This document shows, one piece after another, positions 28,301 through 36,673 of a stretch of DNA of 64,000 nucleotides (positions within the stretch are counted from its first letter, which is position 1; each line of letters starts with the position of its first letter). The notes under the pieces are model-generated. The model was not told the DNA's origin. It saw nothing but the letters and a program-made list of their open reading frames with translations, and made no database searches. The position numbers and the translations under genes are program-made. The stretch lies in assembly GCA_049606855.1 (NCBI GenBank), contig JBMYVY010000002.1, positions 186,001-250,000 on the forward strand. Direction: 5' to 3'. Source of the stretch: JBELHR01 sp049606855. GTDB taxonomy: Bacteria > Bacteroidota > Bacteroidia > Flavobacteriales > Flavobacteriaceae.

Positions 28301-28509
28301 TGGAATTCTCTTTCGAAATAAGCATTAGGTGGTGCACCTTGCTGCTTTCTTTCGCTTCGACTCATTCCTCTTGATTTCGAATAGGCAGTTTCTTTAAGAT
28401 ACTCCTTGTGTTTGTACTTTTTGTACTCTATTGTTAGCGTATCCTGAAAAAAAATGACTCCAAGTGTAAAAAGAGCCACCCCACCTATTAATAAGTGTTT
28501 GTTTTTCAT
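25366..28509 (-). CDS. T9SS type B sorted surface protein with BNR/Asp-box propeller and thrombospondin type 3 repeats
   Basis: The protein has 1047 residues. The ATG at 28509 starts a clean signal/anchor (MKNKHLLIGGVALFTLGV). A sialidase/VPS10-like propeller begins near 110 (WIERGPNNVGGRTRAALFDP) and carries repeated Asp-box motifs: YRSQDGGTTW, YRSLDGGDSW, FKSMDGGTTY and TTNGGDTW. Three calcium-binding type 3 repeats (DGDGIGDPCD, DGDGIGDICD, DQDGIGDVCD) span about 845-950. The end is a gliding-motility C-terminal sorting domain (FSPNGDGVNDYWSIP to KTGWLYINY). It is predicted to be exported by type IX secretion. No catalytic residues are evident. Confidence 0.88.
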   Translation of the reverse strand: MKNKHLLIGGVALFTLGVIFFQDTLTIEYKKYKHKEYLKETAYSKSRGMSRSERKQQGAPPNAYFEREFHLNMNPTLGYPTPEKLAETQDKLIERRKLQGRVPGQAEDIPWIERGPNNVGGRTRAALFDPNDVSNNRVFAGGVSGGLWFNNDITDENEAWQLVEDVPGNMSVSSITVDPNNSMNWFIGTGELYTSGSVTGNGIYRSQDGGTTWEHVFGGRSGPTQTGSQYIIPGKYFVQDIVARNDGGATALYAAVGASFFGDGSFYMDGTRIPAFLGDTDEYGVYRSLDGGDSWEYMTLPNNSSGRQDQPNDFELDKDNNIWLATTSNYFGDSGGRIFKSEDGVSFAEVVKIPGVNRTEIEISNIDTNLIMALVNASGKTKVYKSTDGFATYEEMPIPNDADNGIPADDFARGQAFYDLVIEMNPSNDQEVYLGGIDLFKSMDGGTTYTQISKWSNNNNLADLDIPRVHADQHVWVFDPNDSNRAVIGNDGGMYLAPDLSNLEGENGMLVRNNNYNVTQFYYGAITPDPEDEYFLGGTQDNGTPYFSGPSETGPDSSIDISGGDGGYCFVDQVGNDYLITNYVYNNIISLYDFNVGAWRSVNNDNNNDGDFISPGALDSNMDVLYMNGTNANYQIYRYSNLTGIPAGGSATKAALTNSLLTASPTALKASPFTTNQTNLFVGLEDGNLLKLTAANLSPTWEKISNSNFVGSISDVEFGKSEDEIYVTFHNYGVISVWYTTNGGDTWSSKEGDLPDIPVKAILPNPVNGEEVILGTELGVWRTENWSDSNPTWVQSYNGMSDVKITDLQSRTIDFKVMATTYGRGIFTGNFEYDENVDSDGDGLLNKDDNCPFVANPDQEDMDGDGIGDPCDLDIDGDGVDNTIDNCEFEPNPTQSDIDGDGIGDICDDDVDGDLISNEVDNCEITYNPDQLDVDQDGIGDVCDDVITFTQSVPTGFSPNGDGVNDYWSIPYLTEMYPEAEVVVFDQNGRKVYEMAPYDNMWDGSNSINNSGRVPVGSYYFQLSTGEPINFKYEAASVKTGWLYINY

Positions 28510-28565
28510 TTGTAAGTGTTTGATTAGTTGACCAAATATACAATATTGATACACAAACACCTAGT

Positions 28566-29897
28566 CTAAATGGCCATCCCAGAGATTTTTTTATGAATTT
28601 CTATGGCCTGACCATCGGAAAATGAGGCAACAAAGGTACAGATGTTCAAAATTCGCTTATAAATTTCCTTTTGGTCACGAATTTCATTCAAGGTTGGAAA
28701 TAAGTCTAGAATCAAATTTTGATAACTTGATGATTCAGAATCCAACACTGATTTGAGAAAAGAATCCAATAAATCATGAATAACTTTGTATCCAGCAACT
28801 TCCTTTTCAATAACTACCGGGCTCTTGTAAATTTTCTCCACTGAAAGTTTGATGATATCTTTAATTTGTGCTTCAAAAGCACACTTGTCCATCAATCCCT
28901 GCTGATACTCACCTTTTAAAATTGCTTCTTCGTTTTCCATAAATATGGATACTGCCTCATCAATTAAAACTCCTATCGCGATAGCCCTCAAATAAGCAAC
29001 TCTCGATGCCTTTTGATGCATGGACCAATATTTTTCGCGGTCCAATCTATCTTTCACAATTTTTATCATATACTCTAGAGCATATTCTTCATCAATCCAT
29101 CCCAGATTAATTCCGTCTTCAAAATCGATAATTGTATAGCATATATCATCCGCAGCTTCCACAAGAAAGGCAAGCGGATGTCTATTAAAACTAACAAATT
29201 CATTGGATCTTGAATGCATTCCAAGATCAGTCATCAAATCAGTAGCAAAATCTTGTTGATCCTGAAAAAAACCATACTTTTTATCTACGATATCCTTGGT
29301 TGGTTTTTTGGGAAGCGCTGCTTTGGGGTATTTCATAAAGGCTCCTAGTGTTGCATAAGACAACCTTATTCCTTCACTTCCACCGACCTGACCGTCAACA
29401 ACCATCTTAAAACCATTAGCATTTCCTTCGAAATCAATAAGGTCTTGCCATTGAGCATCTGTAAGATAATCCTTAAAAACGATTCCCTTACCTCTAGAAA
29501 AGTATTCTCCTATTGCTTTTTCTCCACTGTGACCAAAAGGTGGATTTCCTATATCATGTGCCAAAGCGGCTGCAGCTACTATTGCTCCAAAATCTGTAAA
29601 TGAATACCCTGACTGTTCTAAGCTCGGATACTTCTTGAGTAATAGTTTTCCCACTTTCCTCCCTAATGAACGCCCAACAACAGAAACCTCTAAACTATGC
29701 GTCAAACGAGTGTGAACAAAATCCTTTTTAGAAAGTGGAATCACTTGGGTTTTGTCCTGCAAAGAACGAAAACCCTCTGAAAAAATTATACGATCATAAT
29801 CCACATCGAAGCCCAAACGAGTTTCGTCTTGTTCAATTCTAGCACGCTTTTGAGTATCACCAAATCGTTTTAAAGAAAGGAGGTTTTCCCAGGTCAT
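28566..29897 (-). CDS. dgt: Deoxyguanosinetriphosphate triphosphohydrolase (dGTPase)
   Basis: This HD-domain hydrolase converts dGTP to deoxyguanosine and triphosphate and helps balance dNTP pools. The 443-residue protein has RLTHSLEVSVVGRSLG near 63, the metal-binding AHDIGNPPFGHSGEKAI near 112 and VEAADDICYTIIDFEDG near 246, all typical of dGTPases. nrdBA lies about 1.3 kb away on the same strand beyond the porin, and deoxynucleotide metabolism links them. Confidence 0.93.
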   Translation of the reverse strand: MTWENLLSLKRFGDTQKRARIEQDETRLGFDVDYDRIIFSEGFRSLQDKTQVIPLSKKDFVHTRLTHSLEVSVVGRSLGRKVGKLLLKKYPSLEQSGYSFTDFGAIVAAAALAHDIGNPPFGHSGEKAIGEYFSRGKGIVFKDYLTDAQWQDLIDFEGNANGFKMVVDGQVGGSEGIRLSYATLGAFMKYPKAALPKKPTKDIVDKKYGFFQDQQDFATDLMTDLGMHSRSNEFVSFNRHPLAFLVEAADDICYTIIDFEDGINLGWIDEEYALEYMIKIVKDRLDREKYWSMHQKASRVAYLRAIAIGVLIDEAVSIFMENEEAILKGEYQQGLMDKCAFEAQIKDIIKLSVEKIYKSPVVIEKEVAGYKVIHDLLDSFLKSVLDSESSSYQNLILDLFPTLNEIRDQKEIYKRILNICTFVASFSDGQAIEIHKKISGMAI

Positions 29898-29977
29898 AAT
29901 TAATATTTTAATGCAAGATAGTTTTAAAATTTAAGATTTTGTATCTTAGAAGTGTCCCTCCTCAAAAAAAATACAAC

Positions 29978-31171
29978 TTGAAAAAATCTATATTTTTGCT
30001 CCTGTTTTTGAGTCTCTCCGGTGCTTATGCACAATCAATTTCTTCTCCTACCTTTGGCAAAGGAATTGTAAACATCAAGGCACAGGACAGTAGCTTTACT
30101 ATGAAAATAGGGTTACGTATGCAAATTTTAGCTCAATCGAATACGGATTTAGAAAATGGTCAATTTGTATCCAAACAAACCAGTATGAAAATTAGAAGGG
30201 CTCGTCTGAAGTTTGATGGTTATGTGCTCAATCCTAAATTGGTTTATAAAATAGAACTGGGACTTTCAAATGATGATATGGGAGGAGCTAGTCCATTTAC
30301 CAATGATGCGGCAAGGATGATTCTGGATGCTGTTGTAAAGTATAATTTCCATAAAAATTGGTGGTTTTGGGCAGGACAGGCAAAATTACCAGGAAATAGA
30401 GAACGTGTGATTTCATCAGGTAATTTGCAATTTGTAAACCGTTCAGAGCTCAATAGCGAATTTAATATGGACCGTGAAGCGGGAATTCAAATCCGAAATG
30501 AACATCATTTAGGAAGGCAGTTCTATCTTCGGGAAATCGTCAGCTTTTCGCAAGGTGAGGGGCGAAATGTGAGTACTGGAAATATCGGGGGGTATTATTA
30601 TATCGGTAGACTGGAACTTTTGCCTTTTGGGAAATTTAAAAATAAAGGAGATTATATAGAATCTGATTTAGAATATGAAACTACATCAAAATTAGCTATT
30701 GGACTTACTTATGGATACAATGACAATGCTGTAAAAACGCGATCAAATCAGGGAAGATACATGGAAACTGACCAAGGGTTTTATCAAACAGATATCAGTA
30801 CCCTTTTTATTGATTTTATTTATAAGTACAAAGCCTGGTCCGCAATGGGGGAATTCGCAAAAAGAGAATCAAACAGCCCTTTTGCGGTCAATAGTGATGG
30901 GAGTTTAACAGGTGACTTTGTAGAAATTGGGCAAGCAGCTAATATTCAAGCAGCTTATTTGTGGCCCAAACACTATGAGTTGGCCTTCCGGTATTCTTCG
31001 GTGAATTTTGATAAGCAAATTGGATTAAATGACCTCTATGAGTATACACTCGGTGCCTCTAAATATTTCGTTGGTCACAAACTAAAACTTCAGGCTGACA
31101 TAAGCTATACGGACACCCAAGGTCCACGAGATGGATTCAGGTGGAGGGTGCAAATGGACCTTCATTTTTAA
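29978..31171 (+). CDS. Outer-membrane porin (phosphate-selective OprO/OprP-like)
   Basis: The protein has 397 residues. A TTG at 29978 gives a normal signal peptide (MKKSIFLLLFLSLSGAYAQS) and is preferred over the earlier TTG at 29939, whose product would begin with a polar, prolines-containing stretch. The mature part matches the OprP family: TMKIGLRMQILAQS near 44, SMKIRRARLKFDGYVLNPKLVYKIELG near 70, amphipathic strands and an aromatic end RVQMDLHF. Anion uptake is likely, but selectivity for phosphate is not proven by sequence. Confidence 0.8.
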   Translation: MKKSIFLLLFLSLSGAYAQSISSPTFGKGIVNIKAQDSSFTMKIGLRMQILAQSNTDLENGQFVSKQTSMKIRRARLKFDGYVLNPKLVYKIELGLSNDDMGGASPFTNDAARMILDAVVKYNFHKNWWFWAGQAKLPGNRERVISSGNLQFVNRSELNSEFNMDREAGIQIRNEHHLGRQFYLREIVSFSQGEGRNVSTGNIGGYYYIGRLELLPFGKFKNKGDYIESDLEYETTSKLAIGLTYGYNDNAVKTRSNQGRYMETDQGFYQTDISTLFIDFIYKYKAWSAMGEFAKRESNSPFAVNSDGSLTGDFVEIGQAANIQAAYLWPKHYELAFRYSSVNFDKQIGLNDLYEYTLGASKYFVGHKLKLQADISYTDTQGPRDGFRWRVQMDLHF

Positions 31172-31178
31172 TGATAAA

Positions 31179-31208
31179 AAAAGGCCCTATATTTAAATAG
31201 AGCCTTTT
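31179..31208. terminator. Bidirectional intrinsic terminator
   Basis: Arms 31179-31190 and 31197-31208 form a 12-bp stem with one mismatch, flanked by A and T runs. It separates the convergent porin and nrdA genes. Confidence 0.75.
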
Positions 31209-31217
31209 AAAATTATT

Positions 31218-33599
31218 TTAAGATCCACACATTTCACAATCGTCAGGGTTGTTTTGAGCTTCAATAAGCATTTGTTTCAACTCTTCCGGTGTTAATGGTT
31301 TTTCTTCTTCCTTTTTCTCATTCGAAAGTGTAAACTTAATTGCATTTACTGCAGATTTTGTTCTCAAGTAATACATTCCTGTTTTCAATCCTGATTTCCA
31401 CGCATAGAAATGCATAGAGGTTAATTTACTATAATCAGGGTCTTCCATAAATAGATTTAATGATTGAGATTGATCGATAAAATACCCTCTGTGGCGAGAC
31501 ATGTCTATAATATCTTTCATACTCAATTCCCAAACCGTTTTGTACAACTCTTTTAAATCTGCTGGAATTCCTTCAATATTTTGAATAGATCCATTTGCTT
31601 TCATTAGTTCCTCTTTCATGGAATTATTCCATAATCCAAGATTCACTAAGTCTTCTAAAAGGTGCTTATTAACAACAATAAATTCTCCAGAAAGAACACG
31701 TCGTGTATAAATATTAGAAGTATATGGTTCGAAAGCTTCGTTATTACCTAAAATTTGAGAAGTTGATGCAGTTGGCATAGGAGCTACTAACAATGAGTTT
31801 CTTACCCCGTTTTTAACCACATCTTTTCTAAGAGATGCCCAGTCCCAACGACCGCTCAAGTCCTCATCTTTAACTCCCCACATATTATACTGAAACTCCC
31901 CTTTTGACATCGGTGAACCATCAAAAGTAGAATACTTTCCTCGAGTTTTCGCCATCTCCATTGATGAAGTAACCGCTGCAAAATAAATGGTTTCAAATAT
32001 CTCTTGATTCAACTTCTTAGCTTCCTCTGAAGTAAATGGAAGTCTCAACATGATAAAAGCATCCGCTAATCCTTGAATTCCCAATCCAACTGGACGATGT
32101 CTTACATTTGAATTCTCAGCCTCCTTAACAGGATAGTAATTTTGATCGATAACCGTATCTAAATTACGAGTGATTTTTTTCGTTACTTCAAACAAACGTT
32201 GATGGTCAAAATACTTTTCACCTTTTTCGTTTTCTGCAATGTACATTGGTATTGCGATAGAAGCCAAGTTACAAACCGCAACCTCATCCTTAGCTGTGTA
32301 CTCCATAATTTCAGTACACAAGTTTGATGAACGGATAACTCCTAAATTCTTTTGATTAGATTTTCTATTCGCTGCATCTTTATACAACATATATGGGTTT
32401 CCTGTTTCAATCTGCGCTTCTAGAACTTTTTCCCATAAATCTCTCGCTTTGATTGTTTTTCGACCTTTCCCTTCATTTTCATATTTGGTATATAAAGCCT
32501 CAAATTCATCTCCATAGGTATCGTAAAGACCTGGACATTCATTTGGACACATCAAAGTCCATGCACCATCATCTTGTACACGTTGCATAAATAAATCAGA
32601 AATCCACAAGGCATAGAATAAATCACGCGCTCTCATTTCTTCCTTACCTGTATTCTTTCTCAAATCCAAAAAGTCCATGATATCCGCATGCCAAGGCTCT
32701 AGGTAAATTGCGAAGGAACCTTTACGCTTTCCTCCACCTTGATCTACATATCTTGCAGTATCATTGTAAACTCTCAACATTGGAACGATTCCATTAGAAG
32801 TTCCATTCGTACCGCTTATGTAAGAACCCGTCGCTCGGATATTATGAATAGATAAGCCTATACCGCCAGCAGATTGTGAAATTTTAGCAGTTTGCTTTAA
32901 CGTATCATAAATCCCATCTATACTATCATCCTGAAGCTGTAATAAAAAACAGGATGACATCTGTGGTTTCGGAGTACCAGAATTAAATAATGTGGGAGTT
33001 GCGTGAGTAAAATACTTCTTACTCATTAACTCATAAGTTTCAATAGCCTCATCGATATCCTCTTTATGAATACCAATAGAAACACGCATCAACATGTGCT
33101 GAGGGCGCTCGACTATTTTTCCATTAATCTTAAGCAAATAAGAACGCTCTAAGGTTTTGAAACCAAAATAATCATAATTAAAATCTCTATTATAAATTAT
33201 TGTTGAATCCAATTTATCCGCATTTTTCTGAATAATTTCGTAGACGTCATCAGCAATTAAAGCAGCCTTTTTACCTGTTCTTGGATTTACATACTCATAG
33301 AGGTCAGTTACCGTAGATGAGAATGATTTTTTAGTATCCTTATGTAAATTTGAAACAGCTATACGTGCTGCCAATTTTGCATAATCTGGGTGAGTAGTCG
33401 TTAATGTTGCAGCGATTTCGGAAGCTAGGTTATCCAATTCAGAAGTTGTTACCCCATCGTACAACCCTTCAATAACTCTCATGGCTACTTTTACCGGATC
33501 AACAAGATCGTTTAATCCATAACACATTTTTTTAATTCTCGCAGTAATCTTATCGAACATTACTGGTTCTTGACGACCGTCTCTTTTTAAAACAAACAT
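31218..33599 (-). CDS. nrdA: Ribonucleoside-diphosphate reductase, alpha subunit
   Basis: This is the catalytic subunit of class I ribonucleotide reductase, 793 residues. The N-terminus holds an ATP-cone (FVLKRDGRQEPVMFDKITARI) for allosteric control. Active-site elements are SSCFLLQL near 216 (redox Cys), SSNLCTEIMEY near 425 (Asn-Cys-Glu radical site) and PMPTASTSQILGNNEAFEP near 607. The C-terminal CEMCGS carries the shuttle Cys pair. It lies downstream of nrdB in a two-gene unit. A near-consensus -7 element (minus GAACTTTG, 33624-33631) in the gap may add its own transcript. Confidence 0.96.
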   Translation of the reverse strand: MFVLKRDGRQEPVMFDKITARIKKMCYGLNDLVDPVKVAMRVIEGLYDGVTTSELDNLASEIAATLTTTHPDYAKLAARIAVSNLHKDTKKSFSSTVTDLYEYVNPRTGKKAALIADDVYEIIQKNADKLDSTIIYNRDFNYDYFGFKTLERSYLLKINGKIVERPQHMLMRVSIGIHKEDIDEAIETYELMSKKYFTHATPTLFNSGTPKPQMSSCFLLQLQDDSIDGIYDTLKQTAKISQSAGGIGLSIHNIRATGSYISGTNGTSNGIVPMLRVYNDTARYVDQGGGKRKGSFAIYLEPWHADIMDFLDLRKNTGKEEMRARDLFYALWISDLFMQRVQDDGAWTLMCPNECPGLYDTYGDEFEALYTKYENEGKGRKTIKARDLWEKVLEAQIETGNPYMLYKDAANRKSNQKNLGVIRSSNLCTEIMEYTAKDEVAVCNLASIAIPMYIAENEKGEKYFDHQRLFEVTKKITRNLDTVIDQNYYPVKEAENSNVRHRPVGLGIQGLADAFIMLRLPFTSEEAKKLNQEIFETIYFAAVTSSMEMAKTRGKYSTFDGSPMSKGEFQYNMWGVKDEDLSGRWDWASLRKDVVKNGVRNSLLVAPMPTASTSQILGNNEAFEPYTSNIYTRRVLSGEFIVVNKHLLEDLVNLGLWNNSMKEELMKANGSIQNIEGIPADLKELYKTVWELSMKDIIDMSRHRGYFIDQSQSLNLFMEDPDYSKLTSMHFYAWKSGLKTGMYYLRTKSAVNAIKFTLSNEKKEEEKPLTPEELKQMLIEAQNNPDDCEMCGS

Positions 33600-33699
33600 A
33601 GGCTAGTTTTTTAAAATTTTACACAAAGTTCACCTCACTGAAATAATACAGTGCTGTAAACAATTAATAAATAAGTGTGTTTAGGGGTATACTTTTTTG

Positions 33700-34671
33700 C
33701 TAAAAATCAGCATCAAAGCTTATGCTACCAGTACTACCAGATTTGACTCCAGCTTTTTGATATTCTGAAACTCGTTTCTCAAAGAAATTGGTTTTTCCTT
33801 CTAGAGAAATCATATCCATGAAATCAAATGGATTGGTAACATTATATTCTTTTTCACAACCGAATTCAACCAATAAACGATCTGTTACAAATTCCAAATA
33901 CTGAGTCATCAGTTTAGAATTCATTCCAATCAAACTTACCGGTAAACTTTCAGTCACAAACAAGCGCTCAATATCTAGAGCTTCGACAATAATTTGTCTA
34001 ATTCTTTCTTTCGGTACTTTATTCACAATGTGATTATTGTGCAAATGAACAGCAAAATCACAATGTAGGCCTTCGTCGCGAGAAATCAACTCGTTTGAAA
34101 ACGTAAGACCTGGCATTAAACCTCTTTTCTTTAACCAAAAAATGGAACAAAAACTTCCAGAAAAGAAAATTCCTTCTACAGCAGCAAAAGCAATAAGTCT
34201 CTCCGCAAAACTTGGACTTTCAATCCATTTCAAAGCCCATTCAGCCTTTTCTTTAATCGCTGGAAAAACTTCAATAGCCTTGAACAATTCTGATTTTTCT
34301 TTATCGTCTTTTACATAAGTATCGATTAATAAAGAATAAACCTCAGAGTGAATATTCTCCATCATAATTTGAAATCCATAGAAAAATTTAGCCTCAGTAT
34401 ATTGAACTTCACTTACGAAATTCTCAGCTAAATTTTCATTTACGATTCCATCAGAAGCCGCAAAAAAGGCAAGAATATGTTTGATGAAATACTTCTCATC
34501 ATCACTTAATTTTTCATTCCAATCAGTAACATCTTGGTGCAGGTCTATTTCCTCAGCAGTCCAAATACTGGCCTCCTGTTTCTTATACCAATCCCAAATA
34601 TCATGATGCTGTATTGGAAAAATAACAAATCGGTCTGGGTTTGGTTTTAATATAGGTTCTACAACTGACAT
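33700..34671 (-). CDS. nrdB: Ribonucleoside-diphosphate reductase, beta subunit
   Basis: This diiron-tyrosyl radical subunit of class I ribonucleotide reductase has 323 residues. Ligands are visible in AASDGIVNENL (Asp, near 72), EAKFFYGFQIMMENIHSEVY (Glu, His and the radical Tyr, near 93-112), AAVEGIFFSGSF (near 165) and SRDEGLHCDFAVHLH (Glu and His, near 194). The C-terminal tail ends ISFDADF, the alpha-binding peptide of the eukaryote-like subgroup. A minus-strand AATCTTTG (34706-34713), one base off consensus, may be the promoter. Confidence 0.96.
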   Translation of the reverse strand: MSVVEPILKPNPDRFVIFPIQHHDIWDWYKKQEASIWTAEEIDLHQDVTDWNEKLSDDEKYFIKHILAFFAASDGIVNENLAENFVSEVQYTEAKFFYGFQIMMENIHSEVYSLLIDTYVKDDKEKSELFKAIEVFPAIKEKAEWALKWIESPSFAERLIAFAAVEGIFFSGSFCSIFWLKKRGLMPGLTFSNELISRDEGLHCDFAVHLHNNHIVNKVPKERIRQIIVEALDIERLFVTESLPVSLIGMNSKLMTQYLEFVTDRLLVEFGCEKEYNVTNPFDFMDMISLEGKTNFFEKRVSEYQKAGVKSGSTGSISFDADF

Positions 34672-34818
34672 TTTTTATAAAATTTGATTGTTCATACAAG
34701 TCAAACAAAGATTGTAAAATTAGTCGATAATTTAAAGAAACAGTTATTCACAAAATCCCTCTTTTATTCACAATCTCTGATTAGCCAGTTCTATCACCAC
34801 TTATTTCAAGACAACAAA

Positions 34819-34841
34819 AAACCCCTGAAATTCAAGGGTTT
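34819..34841 (-). terminator. Intrinsic terminator after the DUF3109 gene
   Basis: Arms AAACCC.TGAA and TTCA.GGGTTT form a stem with one mismatch, followed on the minus strand by a five-T run. The remainder of the roughly 200-nt gap to nrdB holds only the nrdB leader; no further gene is supported. Confidence 0.6.
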
Positions 34842-34874
34842 ATTCGTGTATTTTAAACATAATATAAATTATTC

Positions 34875-35447
34875 CTATTTCTTAAGGTAGTCCTCCGCTG
34901 CGTTTTCTAGTTCCGTATACCAGGCCTCACCGTATTTTCGAATTAGAGCCTCTTTTACAAATTTATAAAGCGGCACTTTCAATTCTTCACCCAATGAACA
35001 GGCGTCATCACAAATTTGCCATTTATGAAAATTCACCGCAGAAAAAGCGGAATAATTCTTAATTCTAATAGGGTATAAATGACAACTTATTGGCTTTTTC
35101 CATGAAATTAATCCATCTCGATACGCTTGTTCTATTCCGCATAAAGCGGTTCCTTTTTTATCAAAGGTCACATAAGCACAGTCTGCTCCGTCAATTAAGG
35201 GGGTTTCTAACTCTCCATCTGCTCCTTTAACGAAAAGCCCTTGCTTCTGAACTGCATCAATTCCTTGTGCAGTCATATAAGGTTTGATTTTAGGGTAAAT
35301 TTCTTTGAGAATTTCAGTTTCCTCAACCTCCAAAGGAGCACCTGCCTCTCCTTCAACACAACAAGCTCCCTTGCATTTAGTTAAATCACATACAAACTCT
35401 TTTTCCAGGATCTCCTCAGAGATAATTGTTTTTCCAACTTGAAACAT
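34875..35447 (-). CDS. DUF3109 family Cys-rich protein
   Basis: The protein has 190 residues and eight Cys grouped as CDLTKCKGACC near 20 and further single Cys (near 96, 107, 129 and 150), a pattern like YkgJ/DUF3109 putative Fe-S or zinc-binding proteins. Conserved-looking ISCHLYPIRIKNY near 127 and KWQICDDACSLGEE near 147 support the family. The function is unknown. The -7 element ends 4 nt before the ATG, and the divergent marC begins 51 nt away. Confidence 0.8.
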   Translation of the reverse strand: MFQVGKTIISEEILEKEFVCDLTKCKGACCVEGEAGAPLEVEETEILKEIYPKIKPYMTAQGIDAVQKQGLFVKGADGELETPLIDGADCAYVTFDKKGTALCGIEQAYRDGLISWKKPISCHLYPIRIKNYSAFSAVNFHKWQICDDACSLGEELKVPLYKFVKEALIRKYGEAWYTELENAAEDYLKK

Positions 35448-35451
35448 GGTG

Positions 35452-35459
35452 CAAATTTA
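35452..35459 (-). promoter_or_regulatory. Putative -7 element for DUF3109, 4 nt from the start codon
   Basis: The minus strand reads TAAATTTG, then CACC, then the ATG at 35447, a layout that suggests a leaderless mRNA. Confidence 0.45.
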
Positions 35460-35473
35460 ATAATTTTTTTAGC

Positions 35474-35481
35474 TACATTTG
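35474..35481 (+). promoter_or_regulatory. Putative -7 promoter element for marC
   Basis: It reads TACATTTG (exact TAnnTTTG), 17 nt before the ATG at 35499, and supports that start over an upstream in-frame ATG at 35439. Confidence 0.45.
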
Positions 35482-35498
35482 ATTTAAAAACTAAGCAA

Positions 35499-36086
35499 AT
35501 GGAATTCAATATCAAAGACATTTTTACCGTAACTATGGTACTTTTTGCTGTAATCGATATCGTTGGAAATATTCCGATGATTATTGATTTGAGGCAAAAA
35601 GCAGGACACATTCAATCAGAAAAAGCAACCTTAATAGCTGGTGCAATTTTAATTTGTTTCCTGTTTATCGGAAAAGAGATTCTTAACGTTATTGGAATTG
35701 ACGTTAACTCATTTGCCGTTGCGGGTTCTTTTATCCTCTTTTTTCTTGCTCTTGAAATGATTCTTGGTATCACCCTTTACAAACAAGATGAAGAAGATGC
35801 TATGACCGCTACAGTTTTTCCTCTTGCCTTTCCATTAATTGCAGGGCCTGGAAGTTTAACCACAATTCTATCATTGAGATCTGAATACAGCATGATTAGT
35901 ATGATTATTGGGATTTTGATTAATATGGTAATTATTTACATTGTTCTGAAAACTTCTAAAAGAATTGAATCTATCATAGGGCAAAATGGTATTAAAATCA
36001 TTCGTAAAATATTCGGAGTTATACTTCTAGCTATTTCAGTGAAATTATTCACCACAAATATCAGCACCTTACTTCAATTGAATTAG
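35499..36086 (+). CDS. MarC family integral membrane protein
   Basis: The protein has 195 residues with six membrane helices. Family features are FAVIDIVGNIPMIIDLRQ near 15, FAVAGSFILFFLALEMILG near 67 and FPLAFPLIAGPGSLTTILS near 108 (the conserved P-x-x-A-GPG block). MarC proteins have no established function despite the multiple-antibiotic-resistance name. The start at 35499 avoids overlap with the divergent DUF3109 gene. Confidence 0.9.
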   Translation: MEFNIKDIFTVTMVLFAVIDIVGNIPMIIDLRQKAGHIQSEKATLIAGAILICFLFIGKEILNVIGIDVNSFAVAGSFILFFLALEMILGITLYKQDEEDAMTATVFPLAFPLIAGPGSLTTILSLRSEYSMISMIIGILINMVIIYIVLKTSKRIESIIGQNGIKIIRKIFGVILLAISVKLFTTNISTLLQLN

Positions 36087-36110
36087 GCAGGCATACTCAA
36101 AATAAAAAAA

Positions 36111-36136
36111 GCAGCTCTTTACGAGCTGCCTTTTTT
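36111..36136. terminator. Bidirectional intrinsic terminator
   Basis: Arms GCAGCTC (36111-36117) and GAGCTGC (36123-36129) are flanked by an A run and a T run. It lies between convergent marC and the lipocalin-like gene. Confidence 0.85.
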
Positions 36137-36138
36137 AA

Positions 36139-36591
36139 TTATTTACCTTTTATCATATAGATATTTTCATTTATCTCTCCATCTTCGATTGGTACGAGCT
36201 TGCCATGATGCATCATCCAAAAACCATCAGAGCTAACTTGCACATTGCTGTTATCGATATCGTGAATTATCAATTGTCCCTTGTTATTTATTTCCCAGGT
36301 TCCTTCTTCCGTATTAGTTTCATCATCTGCAGTTACGGTGACATCAAAAGTTCCGTCTTTCTTAAAATCAAATTGTATATCAATTTCTTCAATGATTTCT
36401 TCAACCAAACCTTCAACAGCTCCAACGACCATACGTTCAAAAATATCCATATCTTCCTTCTCTTCTTCCAGTTCTTTTTCAATATCGATTTTTAAAGTCC
36501 AATGACCTTTTAATTTATTCGGATGAACTTTCGATTGCGCTTGTACACCTAGACCGATAAACAGGCATAAAATTAGTGTTAGTTTTTTCAT
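36139..36591 (-). CDS. Exported lipocalin-like protein
   Basis: The protein has 150 residues with a signal peptide (MKKLTLILCLFIGLGVQAQS). It opens LKGHWTLKIDIEKE and later reads FDFKKDGTFDVTVTADD, GTWEINNKGQLIIHD and MMHHGKLVPIED, the alternating pattern of Bacteroidota lipocalin-like domains. The central helix region is strikingly acidic (many Glu and Asp between 38 and 75). Ligand and role are unknown. Confidence 0.7.
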   Translation of the reverse strand: MKKLTLILCLFIGLGVQAQSKVHPNKLKGHWTLKIDIEKELEEEKEDMDIFERMVVGAVEGLVEEIIEEIDIQFDFKKDGTFDVTVTADDETNTEEGTWEINNKGQLIIHDIDNSNVQVSSDGFWMMHHGKLVPIEDGEINENIYMIKGK

Positions 36592-36638
36592 AATTTATAG
36601 GGTTTATAAAGAAGACGAAAAAGCAAATAGTTTGTAAC

Positions 36639-36670
36639 AAAAAAGAGATAAATTTCTTTATCTCTTTTTT
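36639..36670 (-). terminator. Intrinsic terminator after glmS
   Basis: Arms 36639-36652 and 36657-36670 form a 14-bp AT-rich stem around GAGATAAA/TTTATCTC with a T run on either strand. Confidence 0.75.
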
Positions 36671-36673
36671 GTT

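Noticed and set aside
33610..33690. Possible NrdR-type operator between nrdB and nrdA (ACAG..CTGT near 33650)
   Set aside because: Only a single 4-bp half-site pair is visible; two properly spaced NrdR boxes are not present.
34684..34890. Plus-strand reading frame of 68 codons filling the gap upstream of nrdB
   Set aside because: It crosses the DUF3109 terminator and the end of that gene, overlaps the nrdB leader and has no family signal.
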